Below are positions 1 to 10,602 of a stretch of DNA of 64,000 nucleotides, piece by piece (positions within the stretch are counted from its first letter, which is position 1; each line of letters begins with the position of its first letter). The position numbers and the translations under genes are program-made. The stretch covers positions 10,364 through 74,363 of the forward strand of contig JAIQGH010000011.1 in assembly GCA_020072655.1 (NCBI GenBank). Reading direction: 5' to 3'. The notes under the pieces were generated by a model. It searched no databases. It saw only the letters and a list, made by a program, of their open reading frames with translations, and was not told where the DNA came from. The stretch comes from Terriglobia bacterium. GTDB taxonomy: Bacteria; Acidobacteriota; Terriglobia; UBA7540.

Positions 1-2730
<2,730 letters not shown>

Positions 2731-2733
2731 TCG

Positions 2734-2761
2734 CCGGACTCGCGACTCGGGACTCGGGAAA
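2734..2761. repeat. Seven-base tandem repeat array, left arm of cassette 1
   Basis: Four consecutive heptads: CCGGACT, CGCGACT, CGGGACT, CGGGAAA. Their reverse complement matches the array at 3165-3227, so the two form the arms of an inverted repeat around the four-helix-bundle gene. The array starts 3 bp after the eno stop codon. Confidence 0.85.
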
Positions 2762-2786
2762 GGACAAAAGGCGAACCCAGCGGGGG

Positions 2787-3152
2787 ATGATCACGGTGAA
2801 GGACTATAAAGAATTGGAGGTCTGGCAGAAAGCCGTAGACTTGGCTACGTCCCTTTATGAAGTGACAAGAGGTTTTCCGGATACTGAGAAATTCGGACTG
2901 GTCGTACAAGTCAGGAGAGCTGCCACCTCGGTGCCTGCCAACATTGCCGAGGGGTGGGGGCGTGGATCGACGAGAGAGTATGTCCAGTTCTTGCACGTGG
3001 CCAGGGGATCTCTGCTGGAACTGGAAACTCATCTAATCATCGCGCAGAAGCTGGCCTACCTAAGCCGAGAGCGATCGGAAGTGGCCCATCAACAAGTCAA
3101 AAGCATTAGCATGATGCTGAATCGGCTGATCGGAGCGCTGAGGGCTCGTTAG
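2787..3152 (+). CDS. Four-helix-bundle protein (23S rRNA intervening-sequence / S23 family), cassette 1
   Basis: A 121-residue protein of the family first known as the ORF inside intervening sequences of some bacterial 23S rRNA genes, and related to Avd of diversity-generating retroelements. Biochemical function is unknown. The family pattern is clear: DYKELEVWQKAVDLA, then RRAATSVPANIAEGWGR and LLELETHLIIAQKL. ATG 2787 was chosen because homology starts at ITVKDYKELEVW and GGGGG lies just upstream; the in-frame codons before it run through the repeat array. It is enclosed by inverted heptad arrays (2734-2761 and 3165-3227). A paralogue lies at 25393-25776 in the same kind of setting. It is not linked to rRNA here. 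Confidence 0.92.
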   Translation: MITVKDYKELEVWQKAVDLATSLYEVTRGFPDTEKFGLVVQVRRAATSVPANIAEGWGRGSTREYVQFLHVARGSLLELETHLIIAQKLAYLSRERSEVAHQQVKSISMMLNRLIGALRAR

Positions 3153-3164
3153 CCTAACCCGACA

Positions 3165-3227
3165 GGCGAGTCCTCTCTCCCGAGCCCCCAGTCGCGAGTC
3201 CCGAGCCCCGAATCCCGAGTTCCGGCC
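3165..3227. repeat. Seven-base tandem repeat array, right arm of cassette 1
   Basis: Nine consecutive heptads, including GGCGAGT, CCCGAGC, CGCGAGT, CCCGAAT and CCCGAGT. It is inverted relative to 2734-2761. A 22-bp stretch (3190-3211) recurs exactly at 15273-15294, linking this locus to the large array region there. Confidence 0.85.
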
Positions 3228-3291
3228 CCTCTGACAGCCTCGGGACCTCCTTCCGCATCAAAGAAAAATGCGAGCCAGGAGCGGGGAACTT

Positions 3292-3320
3292 TTGACACCC
3301 CCAGGGCAGCGTGCCATAAT
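3292..3320 (+). promoter_or_regulatory. Sigma-70-type promoter for the TPR gene
   Basis: TTGACA at 3292-3297 and CATAAT at 3315-3320 with a 17-bp spacer, the ideal spacing. Transcription would start near 3327, about 27 bp before the TPR start codon. It lies just beyond the right heptad arm, so the TPR gene need not rely on eno transcription. Confidence 0.7.
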
Positions 3321-3353
3321 TTGTAAAGCCACTTTGGCGGGGCGCGGAGAAAT

Positions 3354-5435
3354 ATGCACACAACCGGCAAGAGAATGGCAGTTGGAAGCAGTCTCCTATT
3401 GTTTGGCATAGCAGGTTTGGGGTTGGGGCAAGAAACGCCTGCTGCCGTGCCGGCGGCGAAACCTGCCGAAGCGGCCTCGGCCGCACCCGACCATTCCGCG
3501 GCCTACTACCACTACATGCTGGCTCGCCGCTATCGGGAACTGGCGGGAATCAACAACCGCGGGGATTTTGTGGAACGCGCCATCGCCGAATACAAAGAGG
3601 CGATGCAGGCGGACCCGGACTCGCTCTTTCTTCGCGTCGAACTCGCGGAGCTTTACTGGCGGATGGGGCGGACGGCCGACGCGGTTCGTGACGCCGAAGC
3701 AGTCCTGAAGATCAACCCCAACCAGGAAGACGCCCACCGGCTGCTGGCCAACATTTACTGGCGGAACTTGGGCGAGAGCCAGCCGGACAAGGTCGCCAAA
3801 GAGAGCCTGGGCAAGGCCATCGAGCATTTTGAGGCGCTGAGCCGCATCAGCCCCGGCGACAACGACAACTACCTCGTTCTGGGGCGGCTCTACCGCCTCA
3901 ACAACCAGAAAGACAAAGCGGAAGCGGCCTTCCGCAAAGTCCTGAACGCCGACCCAGATTCGCGCAGCGCCCTGGCCAGCCTGGCGCAGCTTTACTTTGA
4001 CCACGGGGAATACGCGGAGGCCATCGAGCAGCTCAAGAAGATTCCGGAAGGCGAGATGGAGCCCGGCCTGGTAGCCATGCTGGCCTATGCTTACTCCCAG
4101 GCCCGCGATTACGATGATGCGGTGGCCACTTACGAGAAGGCACTGGCGCAGGATTCCGACAATTTGGAAATCGAGCGGGCGTACGCCGACGCCTTGGCCA
4201 ACGCGGGGAAGACCGAGGCCGCCCGGACGGAGATGCAGAAGATCCTCAAGCAGCAACCCAATGATGGGCCGACGCACCTTCGCTTGGGGCAACTCGATCG
4301 CCAGGAGGGCCGCTTCGACGAGGCCCGCCAGGAACTCGAAAAAGCCCAGAGCTCGATGCCCGACAGCCTGGAGGTTTCCTACCAAATCGTCCTCCTGGAA
4401 GACGCGTTGGGCAATGAAGACAAGGCGATCCCGCTCCTCCAAAAGCTGATCAAGGACACGGAAAAGCCAGCGGGCCAGTACACCCCCGCCGAGGCGACCA
4501 ACCACGCGATTTTCCTCGAACGCCTGGGCCTGATTTATCGCACCCAGGAAAAATACGACCAGGCCATCGAAATCTTGAAGCAGGAGGCTGCGCTGGGCTC
4601 GGAGCAAGCGGAGCGCGCTGAGGCCCTCATCGTTGAAACCCTCCGGTTGAGCCGCCAGCCCCAGAAGGCGATGGAGGCTGCCGATTCCGCGGTCGCGAAG
4701 TATCCGAAGGACCAGGCGCTGCGCCTGATGCGCGCCACGTTGCTCGGCGAGCGCGGACGGGTCGATGAGGCCGTCGAGGACCTGCGCGGGCGGTTGAGCA
4801 ACGGCCCCTCCGACCGGGAAGTCTACCTGACCATTGCTCAGATCTACTCCCAGGCCAAGCGTTTTTCCGACGCCGAAGCCGCGGCCGAGAAAGCGCTCTC
4901 CCTGAGCACCAAGCCCGACGACCAGGAATACCCGCGCTTCGTGCTGGGCTCGATTTACGAACGGCAGAAGAAATACGAATTGGCCGAGGCGCAGTTCCGG
5001 CAGGTCCTGGCGGCGGACCCGCTCAACGCGGCCGCCTGTAATTACCTCGGCTATATGCTGGCCGACCGCGGGGTCCGCCTCGAGGAGTCGGTGAAATACA
5101 TCCAGAAAGCCGTGCAGCTCGAGCCCAACAATGGCGCCTACCTCGACAGTTTGGGCTGGGCATACTACAAAATGAATCGCTATGACCTGGCCGAATCCCA
5201 CTTGGAGAAAGCGGCGCGGCTGATTTCGAGTGACCCAACAATTCAGGAACACCTGGGGCATCTCTACCTGCAGCTTGGGCGCAAGCAGGACGCCGAGCGA
5301 GCTTGGGAACGCGCCCTCAAGAATTGGCCCGACGCGGCCGGCAGCGACTTCGACGCCGACCAGGCCGCGCGGCTGCAGAAGCACCTCGAAGAACTCAAGG
5401 CGCGCTTGAGCAAGGAAAAAACCGCCCAGCGCTGA
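3354..5435 (+). CDS. Exported tetratricopeptide-repeat protein
   Basis: A 693-residue protein with an N-terminal signal sequence (GSSLLLFGIAGLGLGQETPA) followed almost entirely by TPR units from about residue 50 to 670, for example AEYKEAMQADPDSLFLRVELAELYWRMGR in shape. TPRs form protein-binding superhelices; no catalytic domain is seen. The likely location is the periplasm or cell surface. ATG 3354 has GGAG just upstream; an in-frame ATG at 3375 is possible. There is no lipobox cysteine. ispE starts 50 bp downstream, so the two may be co-transcribed. A role as assembly scaffold or secretion partner is plausible but not shown. Confidence 0.85.
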   Translation: MHTTGKRMAVGSSLLLFGIAGLGLGQETPAAVPAAKPAEAASAAPDHSAAYYHYMLARRYRELAGINNRGDFVERAIAEYKEAMQADPDSLFLRVELAELYWRMGRTADAVRDAEAVLKINPNQEDAHRLLANIYWRNLGESQPDKVAKESLGKAIEHFEALSRISPGDNDNYLVLGRLYRLNNQKDKAEAAFRKVLNADPDSRSALASLAQLYFDHGEYAEAIEQLKKIPEGEMEPGLVAMLAYAYSQARDYDDAVATYEKALAQDSDNLEIERAYADALANAGKTEAARTEMQKILKQQPNDGPTHLRLGQLDRQEGRFDEARQELEKAQSSMPDSLEVSYQIVLLEDALGNEDKAIPLLQKLIKDTEKPAGQYTPAEATNHAIFLERLGLIYRTQEKYDQAIEILKQEAALGSEQAERAEALIVETLRLSRQPQKAMEAADSAVAKYPKDQALRLMRATLLGERGRVDEAVEDLRGRLSNGPSDREVYLTIAQIYSQAKRFSDAEAAAEKALSLSTKPDDQEYPRFVLGSIYERQKKYELAEAQFRQVLAADPLNAAACNYLGYMLADRGVRLEESVKYIQKAVQLEPNNGAYLDSLGWAYYKMNRYDLAESHLEKAARLISSDPTIQEHLGHLYLQLGRKQDAERAWERALKNWPDAAGSDFDADQAARLQKHLEELKARLSKEKTAQR

Positions 5436-5484
5436 GGACGTTCCGAGGAACCAGCTCGGAAAGCCTCCGACCGCACACCTCCCG

Positions 5485-6387
5485 TTGACCACAGCGATCC
5501 GAGTCCGCGCCTTCGCCAAAATCAATCTCGGCCTGAAGATTCTTGCCCGCCGGCCAGACGGCTACCATGAAATCCGAACGCTCTACCAGGCGGTTTCGCT
5601 AGCCGACTGCCTGGAAATCCTCCTCTCATCGCGGGGGCGCGGCATCCATTTGGAATGCGATGACCCGGCGATCCCCGCGGGGCGCGCGAACCTGGTCTGC
5701 CAGGCGGGCGCGCTGTGGAAACGGGCTCGGCAGTTTCGCGGGGGCATTGAAATCCGGCTCTCTAAACGCATCCCCGCCGGTTCCGGCCTGGGCGGCGCGA
5801 GCAGCGATGCCGCCGCCACCTTGCTGGGCCTCGAGCGGCTCACCGGCGACCGCCTGGGCCTTGCGGAGCGGTTTCGCCTGGCATCCCGCTTGGGATCGGA
5901 TGTGCCCTTTTTTCTCTGGGGAGGCCGCGCCCTGGGAATCGGACGAGGCGAAGAGGTCTATCCCCTCTGGGACCTTCCCCGCCGCCATTGTCTGATCGTG
6001 TTTCCCGGTTTTGCCGTCTCGACGCAGGAAGCGTATGGCGAATTGGATCGCCGCCGGCGATTGACAGAATCTCCGCGAAACCCTAGAATAGCTCTGTTTG
6101 GCGCGCGGTCACATTTTTCCCTAGAAGATTGGGGACCGGCCGAAAACGACTTCGAGCAAGTGGTTTTCGCGAGGTGGCCGAAGCTGGCGCGCATGAAGCG
6201 TCAGCTCATCCGGGCCGGAGCCGAGACAGCCTCTCTGACGGGCAGTGGTTCAGCGGTATTTGCCCTCTTTCGCTCCGCCCGCACTCTGGCCCGCGCCGCA
6301 AGTTTGATCCCTCGAGGTTGGAAGCAGTACCCGACACGGACGCTTTCCCGACTCGAGTACCTGACTGCAGTGACGAGCGAAAAGTGA
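5485..6387 (+). CDS. ispE: 4-diphosphocytidyl-2-C-methyl-D-erythritol kinase
   Basis: GHMP-family kinase phosphorylating CDP-methylerythritol in the non-mevalonate isoprenoid pathway. It begins at a TTG codon; the translation TAIRVRAFAKINLGLKI carries the conserved AKINLGL start of the family. The ATP-binding glycine-rich motif IPAGSGLGGASSDAAAT lies near residue 95, and the C-terminal GSGSAVFALF motif is present. Length (300 residues) is normal. The last codons and the TGA stop lie inside a seven-base repeat array (GTGACGA units), so the extreme C-terminus (TSEK) is repeat-encoded and was probably altered by the array's arrival. Confidence 0.93.
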   Translation: MTTAIRVRAFAKINLGLKILARRPDGYHEIRTLYQAVSLADCLEILLSSRGRGIHLECDDPAIPAGRANLVCQAGALWKRARQFRGGIEIRLSKRIPAGSGLGGASSDAAATLLGLERLTGDRLGLAERFRLASRLGSDVPFFLWGGRALGIGRGEEVYPLWDLPRRHCLIVFPGFAVSTQEAYGELDRRRRLTESPRNPRIALFGARSHFSLEDWGPAENDFEQVVFARWPKLARMKRQLIRAGAETASLTGSGSAVFALFRSARTLARAASLIPRGWKQYPTRTLSRLEYLTAVTSEK

Positions 6388-6456
6388 CGAGTGACGAGCA
6401 GGACGTGGTCGGTTGATGCTTGCTCGTCACTTGTCACTCATCACTTGTCACTGTTC
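6370..6456. repeat. Empty heptad inverted repeat / hairpin on the ispE stop codon
   Basis: The left arm has GTGACGA units from 6370 to about 6404; the right arm has GCTCGTC, ACTTGTC, ACTCATC, ACTTGTC from 6422 to 6456. Bases 6384-6400 can pair with 6421-6437 (17 positions, one G-T) across a 20-nt loop. It lies between the last codons of ispE and the first base of tRNA-Gln, and contains no gene. It could also act as an RNA processing or termination hairpin. Confidence 0.8.
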
Positions 6457-6457
6457 C

Positions 6458-6531
6458 TGGGAGGTCGTCCAGTGGTAGGACACATGCCTTTGGAGCATGG
6501 AACCCTGGTTCGAATCCAGGCCTCCCAGCCA
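6458..6531 (+). tRNA. tRNA-Gln (anticodon TTG)
   Basis: Complete cloverleaf. The acceptor arms TGGGAGG / CCTCCCA begin with the T1-A72 pair typical of bacterial tRNA-Gln. The D arm is GTCC/GGAC. The anticodon stem CATGC/GCATG holds loop CTTTGGA (anticodon TTG), and the T arm CCTGG-TTCGAAT-CCAGG is intact. The 3' CCA is encoded at 6529-6531. It starts 1 bp after the heptad hairpin behind ispE. Confidence 0.97.
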
Positions 6532-6578
6532 GAGCATTATCCCGAGCGAAAGGGACTTCGATCGTCGAGGACACCGCG

Positions 6579-7532
6579 ATGACGGAGAAGAATCGGCACA
6601 ACCTGAAAGTCTTCACGGGAAATGCGCACCCGGCGCTGGCGCGCGAGATTTGCGAATACCTAGGCGTCCCCCTCGGCCAAGCCTCCATTGGGAGATTCCC
6701 CGACGGTGAGGTCCGGTTGCAGATCTTGGAGAATGTGCGCGGCGCGGATGTTTTTGTGATCCAGCCCACCTGCCGGCCAGTGAACGATAACCTGATGGAG
6801 TTGCTGATCCTGCTGGACGCGTTCCGTCGAGCCTCCGCCGAGCGGATCACCCCCGTCATCCCTTATTACGGCTACGCGCGGCAGGACCGCAAAGACCGGC
6901 CGCGAGTGCCCATTTCTGCCAAGCTCGTCGCAGATCTGCTCACCACGGCGGGCTCGGACCGCGTGCTGGCTCTGGACTTGCACGCCGGGCAGATTCAGGG
7001 ATATTTCAACATCCCCGTGGATCACCTCTACTCGACGCCGGTGACCGTGGAATATTTCCGCCGCCTGCGGCTGAAGAACCTGGCGGTGGTGGCGCCGGAC
7101 CCCGGCGGCGTGGAACGCGCCCGGGCGTTTGCGAAGAAGATGCGGGCCCCGCTGGCGATCATTGACAAACGGCGGGAGAATGAAAACGTCGTCGAGATGT
7201 TCAACGTCATCGGCGAGGTGGCGGGGAAGACCTGCCTGATTGTCGACGACATGATTGATACGGGTGGGACCATGGTGCGCGCTGCCCAGGCGCTGCTCGA
7301 GAAAGGCGCGGTGAAAGTCTATGCCTGCGCGACGCACGGGGTCTTTGCCGGCGACTCGGTGACGAAGATCTGCGATTCGCCCCTCGAGCAAGTGGTGACT
7401 ACGAATTCGGTCCCGCTCTCCATCGAGGGCCAAAAGTGCGCCCGCATCAAGGTGCTGAGCGTGGCCAAGCTGCTGGCCGAAGCCATCCGCTCGATTCATG
7501 ACGAGACTTCGGTGAGTCGGCTGTTTATTTAA
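6579..7532 (+). CDS. prs: Ribose-phosphate pyrophosphokinase (PRPP synthetase)
   Basis: Makes phosphoribosyl pyrophosphate from ribose 5-phosphate and ATP for nucleotide, histidine and tryptophan synthesis. The 317-residue protein has normal length. ATG 6579 was chosen because homology starts at LKVFTGNAHPALAREI; the frame stays open upstream through the tRNA. It shows VIPYYGYARQDRKDRPR (ATP/flexible loop region), DLHAGQIQGYFNIPVDHL, and the PRPP-binding loop CLIVDDMIDTGGTM. It heads the usual prs-rplY-pth-rpsF-rpsR-rplI order. Confidence 0.97.
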   Translation: MTEKNRHNLKVFTGNAHPALAREICEYLGVPLGQASIGRFPDGEVRLQILENVRGADVFVIQPTCRPVNDNLMELLILLDAFRRASAERITPVIPYYGYARQDRKDRPRVPISAKLVADLLTTAGSDRVLALDLHAGQIQGYFNIPVDHLYSTPVTVEYFRRLRLKNLAVVAPDPGGVERARAFAKKMRAPLAIIDKRRENENVVEMFNVIGEVAGKTCLIVDDMIDTGGTMVRAAQALLEKGAVKVYACATHGVFAGDSVTKICDSPLEQVVTTNSVPLSIEGQKCARIKVLSVAKLLAEAIRSIHDETSVSRLFI

Positions 7533-7554
7533 CGGGCCGCGGAAAGACCGCTAC

Positions 7555-7624
7555 TGTAGCGCCGGTCTATGACCGGCGGCCTTCTGTTTTCGAGTGCTTC
7601 GCCGCTCATAGAGCGGCGCTACAG
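7555..7624. repeat. Paired-palindrome (REP-like) element, TGTAGCG...CGCTACAG
   Basis: Two imperfect palindromes, GCCGGTCTATGACCGGC and GCCGCTCATAGAGCGGC, are bounded by TGTAGCG on the left and CGCTACAG on the right. It is the same architecture, and partly the same sequence, as 11382-11451. Located between prs and rplY. Confidence 0.8.
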
Positions 7625-7680
7625 CCGCGGTGGGGTTCCCGGCGAACCCGCCCCGCAAGAGTTTTGAGGAGTGAAAACCT

Positions 7681-8397
7681 ATGTCTCAAGCTTTGAGTGT
7701 TGAGGCCGATCCGCGAGAGGATTTCGGCAAGAATGCCTCCCGGCGTCTCCGCCGCGCGGGCCGCATTCCCGGCATCGTTTATGGCGGGGGAGGGCCGGCG
7801 ATTCCCATCACCGTGGACCCGAAGAGCGTTTCCGCCGTCCTGCATTCCGAGTCCGGACACAATGCTATCTTCTCGCTGGAGATCAAAGGCAAGGCTCCTG
7901 CGCGCGTGATGCTGCGCGACTGGCAAGTTGACCCGGTTCACGGTGAACTGCTGCACGTGGACATGGTCCGCGTGACGCTCGGCGCCCGGATGAAAGTCAA
8001 GGTGCCCATTCAAATCACCGGCGAGGCCAAAGGCGTCAAAGTGCAGGGAGGCATTTTCGAGTTCCTGCTGCGCGAAGTCGAATTGGAATGCCTCCCCGAC
8101 GACATCCCGGACCAAATCACGGTGGATGTGACTGAGCTCCTGATTGGGCGGAATCTGCGGGTCGCTGATCTGCCGGTGGGAGACAAGGTCAAGGTGCTCA
8201 CGGACCCGAACCGGGTCGTCGCCCACGTCGTGGCGCTGAAGGCGGAAGAGGAGAAACCGGCCGCCGAAGTCGTCGAAGCGGCGACGGCAGAACCGGAAGT
8301 GATCCGCAAGGGCAAGGCGGAGGAAGGCGAGGCGGAAGGCGGGGAGGCCGAAGGCAAGCCAGAAGAAAAAAAGGAGAAGAAGGAAAAGAAGGAGTAG
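7681..8397 (+). CDS. rplY: 50S ribosomal protein L25, long (Ctc/TL5) type
   Basis: Binds 5S rRNA in the large ribosomal subunit. The 238-residue protein has the N-terminal L25 domain (GKNASRRLRRAGRIPGIVYG) and the C-terminal TL5-type domain (KVKVPIQITGEAKGVKVQGG). It ends in a charged low-complexity tail rich in Glu and Lys from about residue 205, longer than many homologues. TGAGGAG precedes ATG 7681. It lies in the conserved prs-rplY-pth order. Confidence 0.96.
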   Translation: MSQALSVEADPREDFGKNASRRLRRAGRIPGIVYGGGGPAIPITVDPKSVSAVLHSESGHNAIFSLEIKGKAPARVMLRDWQVDPVHGELLHVDMVRVTLGARMKVKVPIQITGEAKGVKVQGGIFEFLLREVELECLPDDIPDQITVDVTELLIGRNLRVADLPVGDKVKVLTDPNRVVAHVVALKAEEEKPAAEVVEAATAEPEVIRKGKAEEGEAEGGEAEGKPEEKKEKKEKKE

Positions 8398-8451
8398 CGG
8401 CGCGCCCGATCTCGCCGTGCAGGACGACCTTGGGCGCTGGGAAGGGGCGGC

Positions 8452-9033
8452 GTGAAACTCATTGTCGGGCTCGGCAACCCCGGTTACGAGTACCATCTGA
8501 CGCCCCACAACCTGGGCTTCATGGCCGTGGACCGGCTGGCCGAAAGCCACGGCGTGGAGTTGACGCGCCGCGAGGCCCAGGCGCTCACCGCCGCCACCGA
8601 AATCGAGAAGGAACGGGTCATCCTGGCCAAGCCGCAGACGTTCATGAATCTGAGCGGCATGGCGGTGGCGAGGCTGCTCCAGCAGTACAAATTGCCCGTC
8701 GGCGACTTGATCGTGCTGCTTGATGATGTTGACCTGCCGCTCGGGACTTTGCGCATCCGCTCCCGGGGCAGCGCCGGGACGCACAACGGTCTGAAGTCGG
8801 TCATCGGCGCGTTGCAGGCCGAAGATTTTGCTCGCGTGCGGATGGGAGTGGGCCCTGACCGGCCGGTGGAGGATCTCGTTTCCTATATTTTGAGACCGTT
8901 CCGCAGGGCCGATCTGGAGGCTGTGGCGGAGCTGATTGAGCGGGCCGCCCAAGCCGTGAGTGTGATTCTCAGAGAAGGGATTCCTGCGGCGATGAATCGC
9001 TTTAACCGGCGGGTGAAATCGCCCAAGACATGA
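8452..9033 (+). CDS. pth: Peptidyl-tRNA hydrolase
   Basis: Cleaves peptidyl-tRNAs dropped by the ribosome, recycling tRNA. It starts at GTG 8452, directly giving the family N-terminus KLIVGLGNPGYEYHLTPHN. The catalytic histidine is at about residue 19 (PHNLGF), with the substrate-binding region KPQTFMNLSG and DDVDLPLGTLRIR...GTHNGLKS. The 193-residue length is normal. rpsF begins 6 bp downstream, so translation is probably coupled. Confidence 0.97.
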   Translation: MKLIVGLGNPGYEYHLTPHNLGFMAVDRLAESHGVELTRREAQALTAATEIEKERVILAKPQTFMNLSGMAVARLLQQYKLPVGDLIVLLDDVDLPLGTLRIRSRGSAGTHNGLKSVIGALQAEDFARVRMGVGPDRPVEDLVSYILRPFRRADLEAVAELIERAAQAVSVILREGIPAAMNRFNRRVKSPKT

Positions 9034-9039
9034 GGTTCC

Positions 9040-9447
9040 ATGCGTAAATACGAGATAGTTTTTGTTCTCCGGCCCGATATGGCCGAAGAAGAAGTCGACA
9101 AACTCATCACGCAGATGGAAGGCGTGGTGACCGGCACCGGCGGGAAGGTCGAGAAGATCGAAAAGATGGGCCGTCGCCGGCTCGCCTACCGCGTCGCGGG
9201 GCATCGCGAGGGGCACTACGTGCTCTTTCTGGCCGAAGCGCTGGGCGACACGGTGAAAGAGTTCGAGCGGCGCCTCAAAGTGACGGATACGGTCATTAAG
9301 TACCTCACCGTGCGCGTGGACGAGGACCTGCAGCGGGCCGAGAAATATAAGGCGTTCCGCGCCAAACAGGAGGCCCGCCGGCCACGTTCCAAGGCCTCGG
9401 CGGCTGCACCCTCGGCCCCGCCCGCCGCCGCGACCGAAACAGCTTGA
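9040..9447 (+). CDS. rpsF: 30S ribosomal protein S6
   Basis: Small-subunit protein that pairs with S18. The 135 residues begin MRKYEIVFVLRPDMAEEE, with the conserved MGRRRLAYRVAGHREGHYVLF and VTDTVIKYLTVRVDED. An Ala/Pro-rich tail extends the C-terminus beyond the compact E. coli form. It sits 6 bp after pth and 21 bp before rpsR. No ssb gene lies between rpsF and rpsR, unlike many bacteria. Confidence 0.97.
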   Translation: MRKYEIVFVLRPDMAEEEVDKLITQMEGVVTGTGGKVEKIEKMGRRRLAYRVAGHREGHYVLFLAEALGDTVKEFERRLKVTDTVIKYLTVRVDEDLQRAEKYKAFRAKQEARRPRSKASAAAPSAPPAAATETA

Positions 9448-9468
9448 TACGGGAAGGAGCAAACAACT

Positions 9469-9762
9469 ATGGCGGACCCTAGAGCGGGAGCAGCCCCGGC
9501 AGAGCGTCCCGCGAGAAGAGAAGGCGGCGGTGGAGGCCGGAAGCAGTACTTTCGTCGCCGCAAGGTGTGCAAGTTCTGCACCGAGAAAATCGATGTCATT
9601 GACTACAAGGACGTCCGGCTGATCGCCCAGTTTGTCTCCGAGCGCGGCAAGATTCTGCCGCGGCGGTTGACCGGAACTTGCTCGCCACATCAGCGGACTC
9701 TCACACTGGCCATCAAGCGCGCGCGGAATATTGCCTTGCTGCCCTTCGCCACGGGGACGTAG
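9469..9762 (+). CDS. rpsR: 30S ribosomal protein S18
   Basis: Partner of S6 on the 30S platform. The 97-residue product has a Gly/Ala/Arg-rich N-terminal extension of about 24 residues before the conserved [16 protein letters not shown], then [23 protein letters not shown] and the C-terminal [20 protein letters not shown]. The CKFC pair suggests a zinc-binding (C+) form. A clear GGAAGGAG site precedes ATG 9469. Confidence 0.97.
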   Translation: MADPRAGAAPAERPARREGGGGGRKQYFRRRKVCKFCTEKIDVIDYKDVRLIAQFVSERGKILPRRLTGTCSPHQRTLTLAIKRARNIALLPFATGT

Positions 9763-9873
9763 CAGCCACCCGATGAATCGCCTCGGGGGCGTCGCACCCC
9801 GGACAAGGGCGGTGCCGATGCGGCCTATCGGGGCCAGCGTGGAACCCGACTTTCGAGTTCAGGGAGTTCTTCG

Positions 9874-10338
9874 ATGGAAGTCATTCTTTTGCAGGATATG
9901 GAGAAGCTGGGAATTCGCGGGCAGATTGTGACCGTGGCGGATGGCTACGGCCGCAACTATCTTCTGCCCAAGAAGCTGGCCGTCGCCGCCACCGCGCAGA
10001 ACCGCAAGTGGATCGAGCAGCAACGGATCCGCTTCCTGAAGCAGTCGGCAAAGGAGAAAGCGGAGGCCGAAGACCTGGCCCGGTTGCTGGCCGACGTCTC
10101 CGTCAGCTTCACCCGCCGGGCGGGCGAGCAGGGGACGCTGTTTGGCTCGGTCACGGCCATGGACATTGCCGAGGGCCTGCACGCCCAGGGCTACAACATC
10201 GACCGACGGAAAATTCACGTCGATCCCCCCATCAAGCTGCTGGGCGAGTATGATGTGACCATCAAACTCCACCGCGAAGTGACGGCCAAGATCAAGGTCA
10301 AGGTGGAGGGCGAAATCGAGGCTGCCGCCAAGGAGTAG
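9874..10338 (+). CDS. rplI: 50S ribosomal protein L9
   Basis: Large-subunit protein with two RNA-binding domains joined by a long helix. The 154 residues begin MEVILLQDMEKLGIRGQIVTVADGYGRNYLLPKKLA, the family signature. The central helix and the C-terminal domain (SVTAMDIAEGLHAQGYNIDRRKI) are intact. A 111-bp gap separates it from rpsR, where a second protein is often missing or small; no gene is seen there. Confidence 0.97.
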   Translation: MEVILLQDMEKLGIRGQIVTVADGYGRNYLLPKKLAVAATAQNRKWIEQQRIRFLKQSAKEKAEAEDLARLLADVSVSFTRRAGEQGTLFGSVTAMDIAEGLHAQGYNIDRRKIHVDPPIKLLGEYDVTIKLHREVTAKIKVKVEGEIEAAAKE

Positions 10339-10602
10339 CCGCCCCGTGTCGTACCCCCGTAGGGGCGGTGCTTGCGGTTCGACTTCGCTCACCGCCCTGA
10401 GCGAAAGCCGAAGGGCCCCGCTCAGGGGTGACAGTCTTCATGTCGACGCGGCGTTATCACAATGGTTGGGATCCCGGTCACGAACCTCGGACGTTTTGTC
10501 CAATGCGGTTCAGTTTCTTCGGCCCCAAAAATGCACTTAGTGTCCGTGTGAGGCGGACAACTGCGACTATTTGTCTGCACCGCGGCTGAAAAGGGGTGGA
10601 AA
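10339..10602. other. Intergenic region with CGCTCAGGGTGACA-type short repeat
   Basis: 264 bp between rplI and the next gene. It contains inverted segments around CGCTCACCGCCCTGAGCG (10386-10403) and a CCCGCTCAGGGGTGACA motif (about 10418-10434). A similar CCGCTCAGGGTGACA motif occurs near 17178-17192. I see no gene, tRNA or clear terminator T-run. Confidence 0.5.

Noticed and set aside
2734-3227. 23S rRNA fragment around the four-helix-bundle gene
   Set aside because: Neither flank resembles rRNA; upstream is eno and downstream a promoter and TPR gene. The same holds for the copy at 25 kb.
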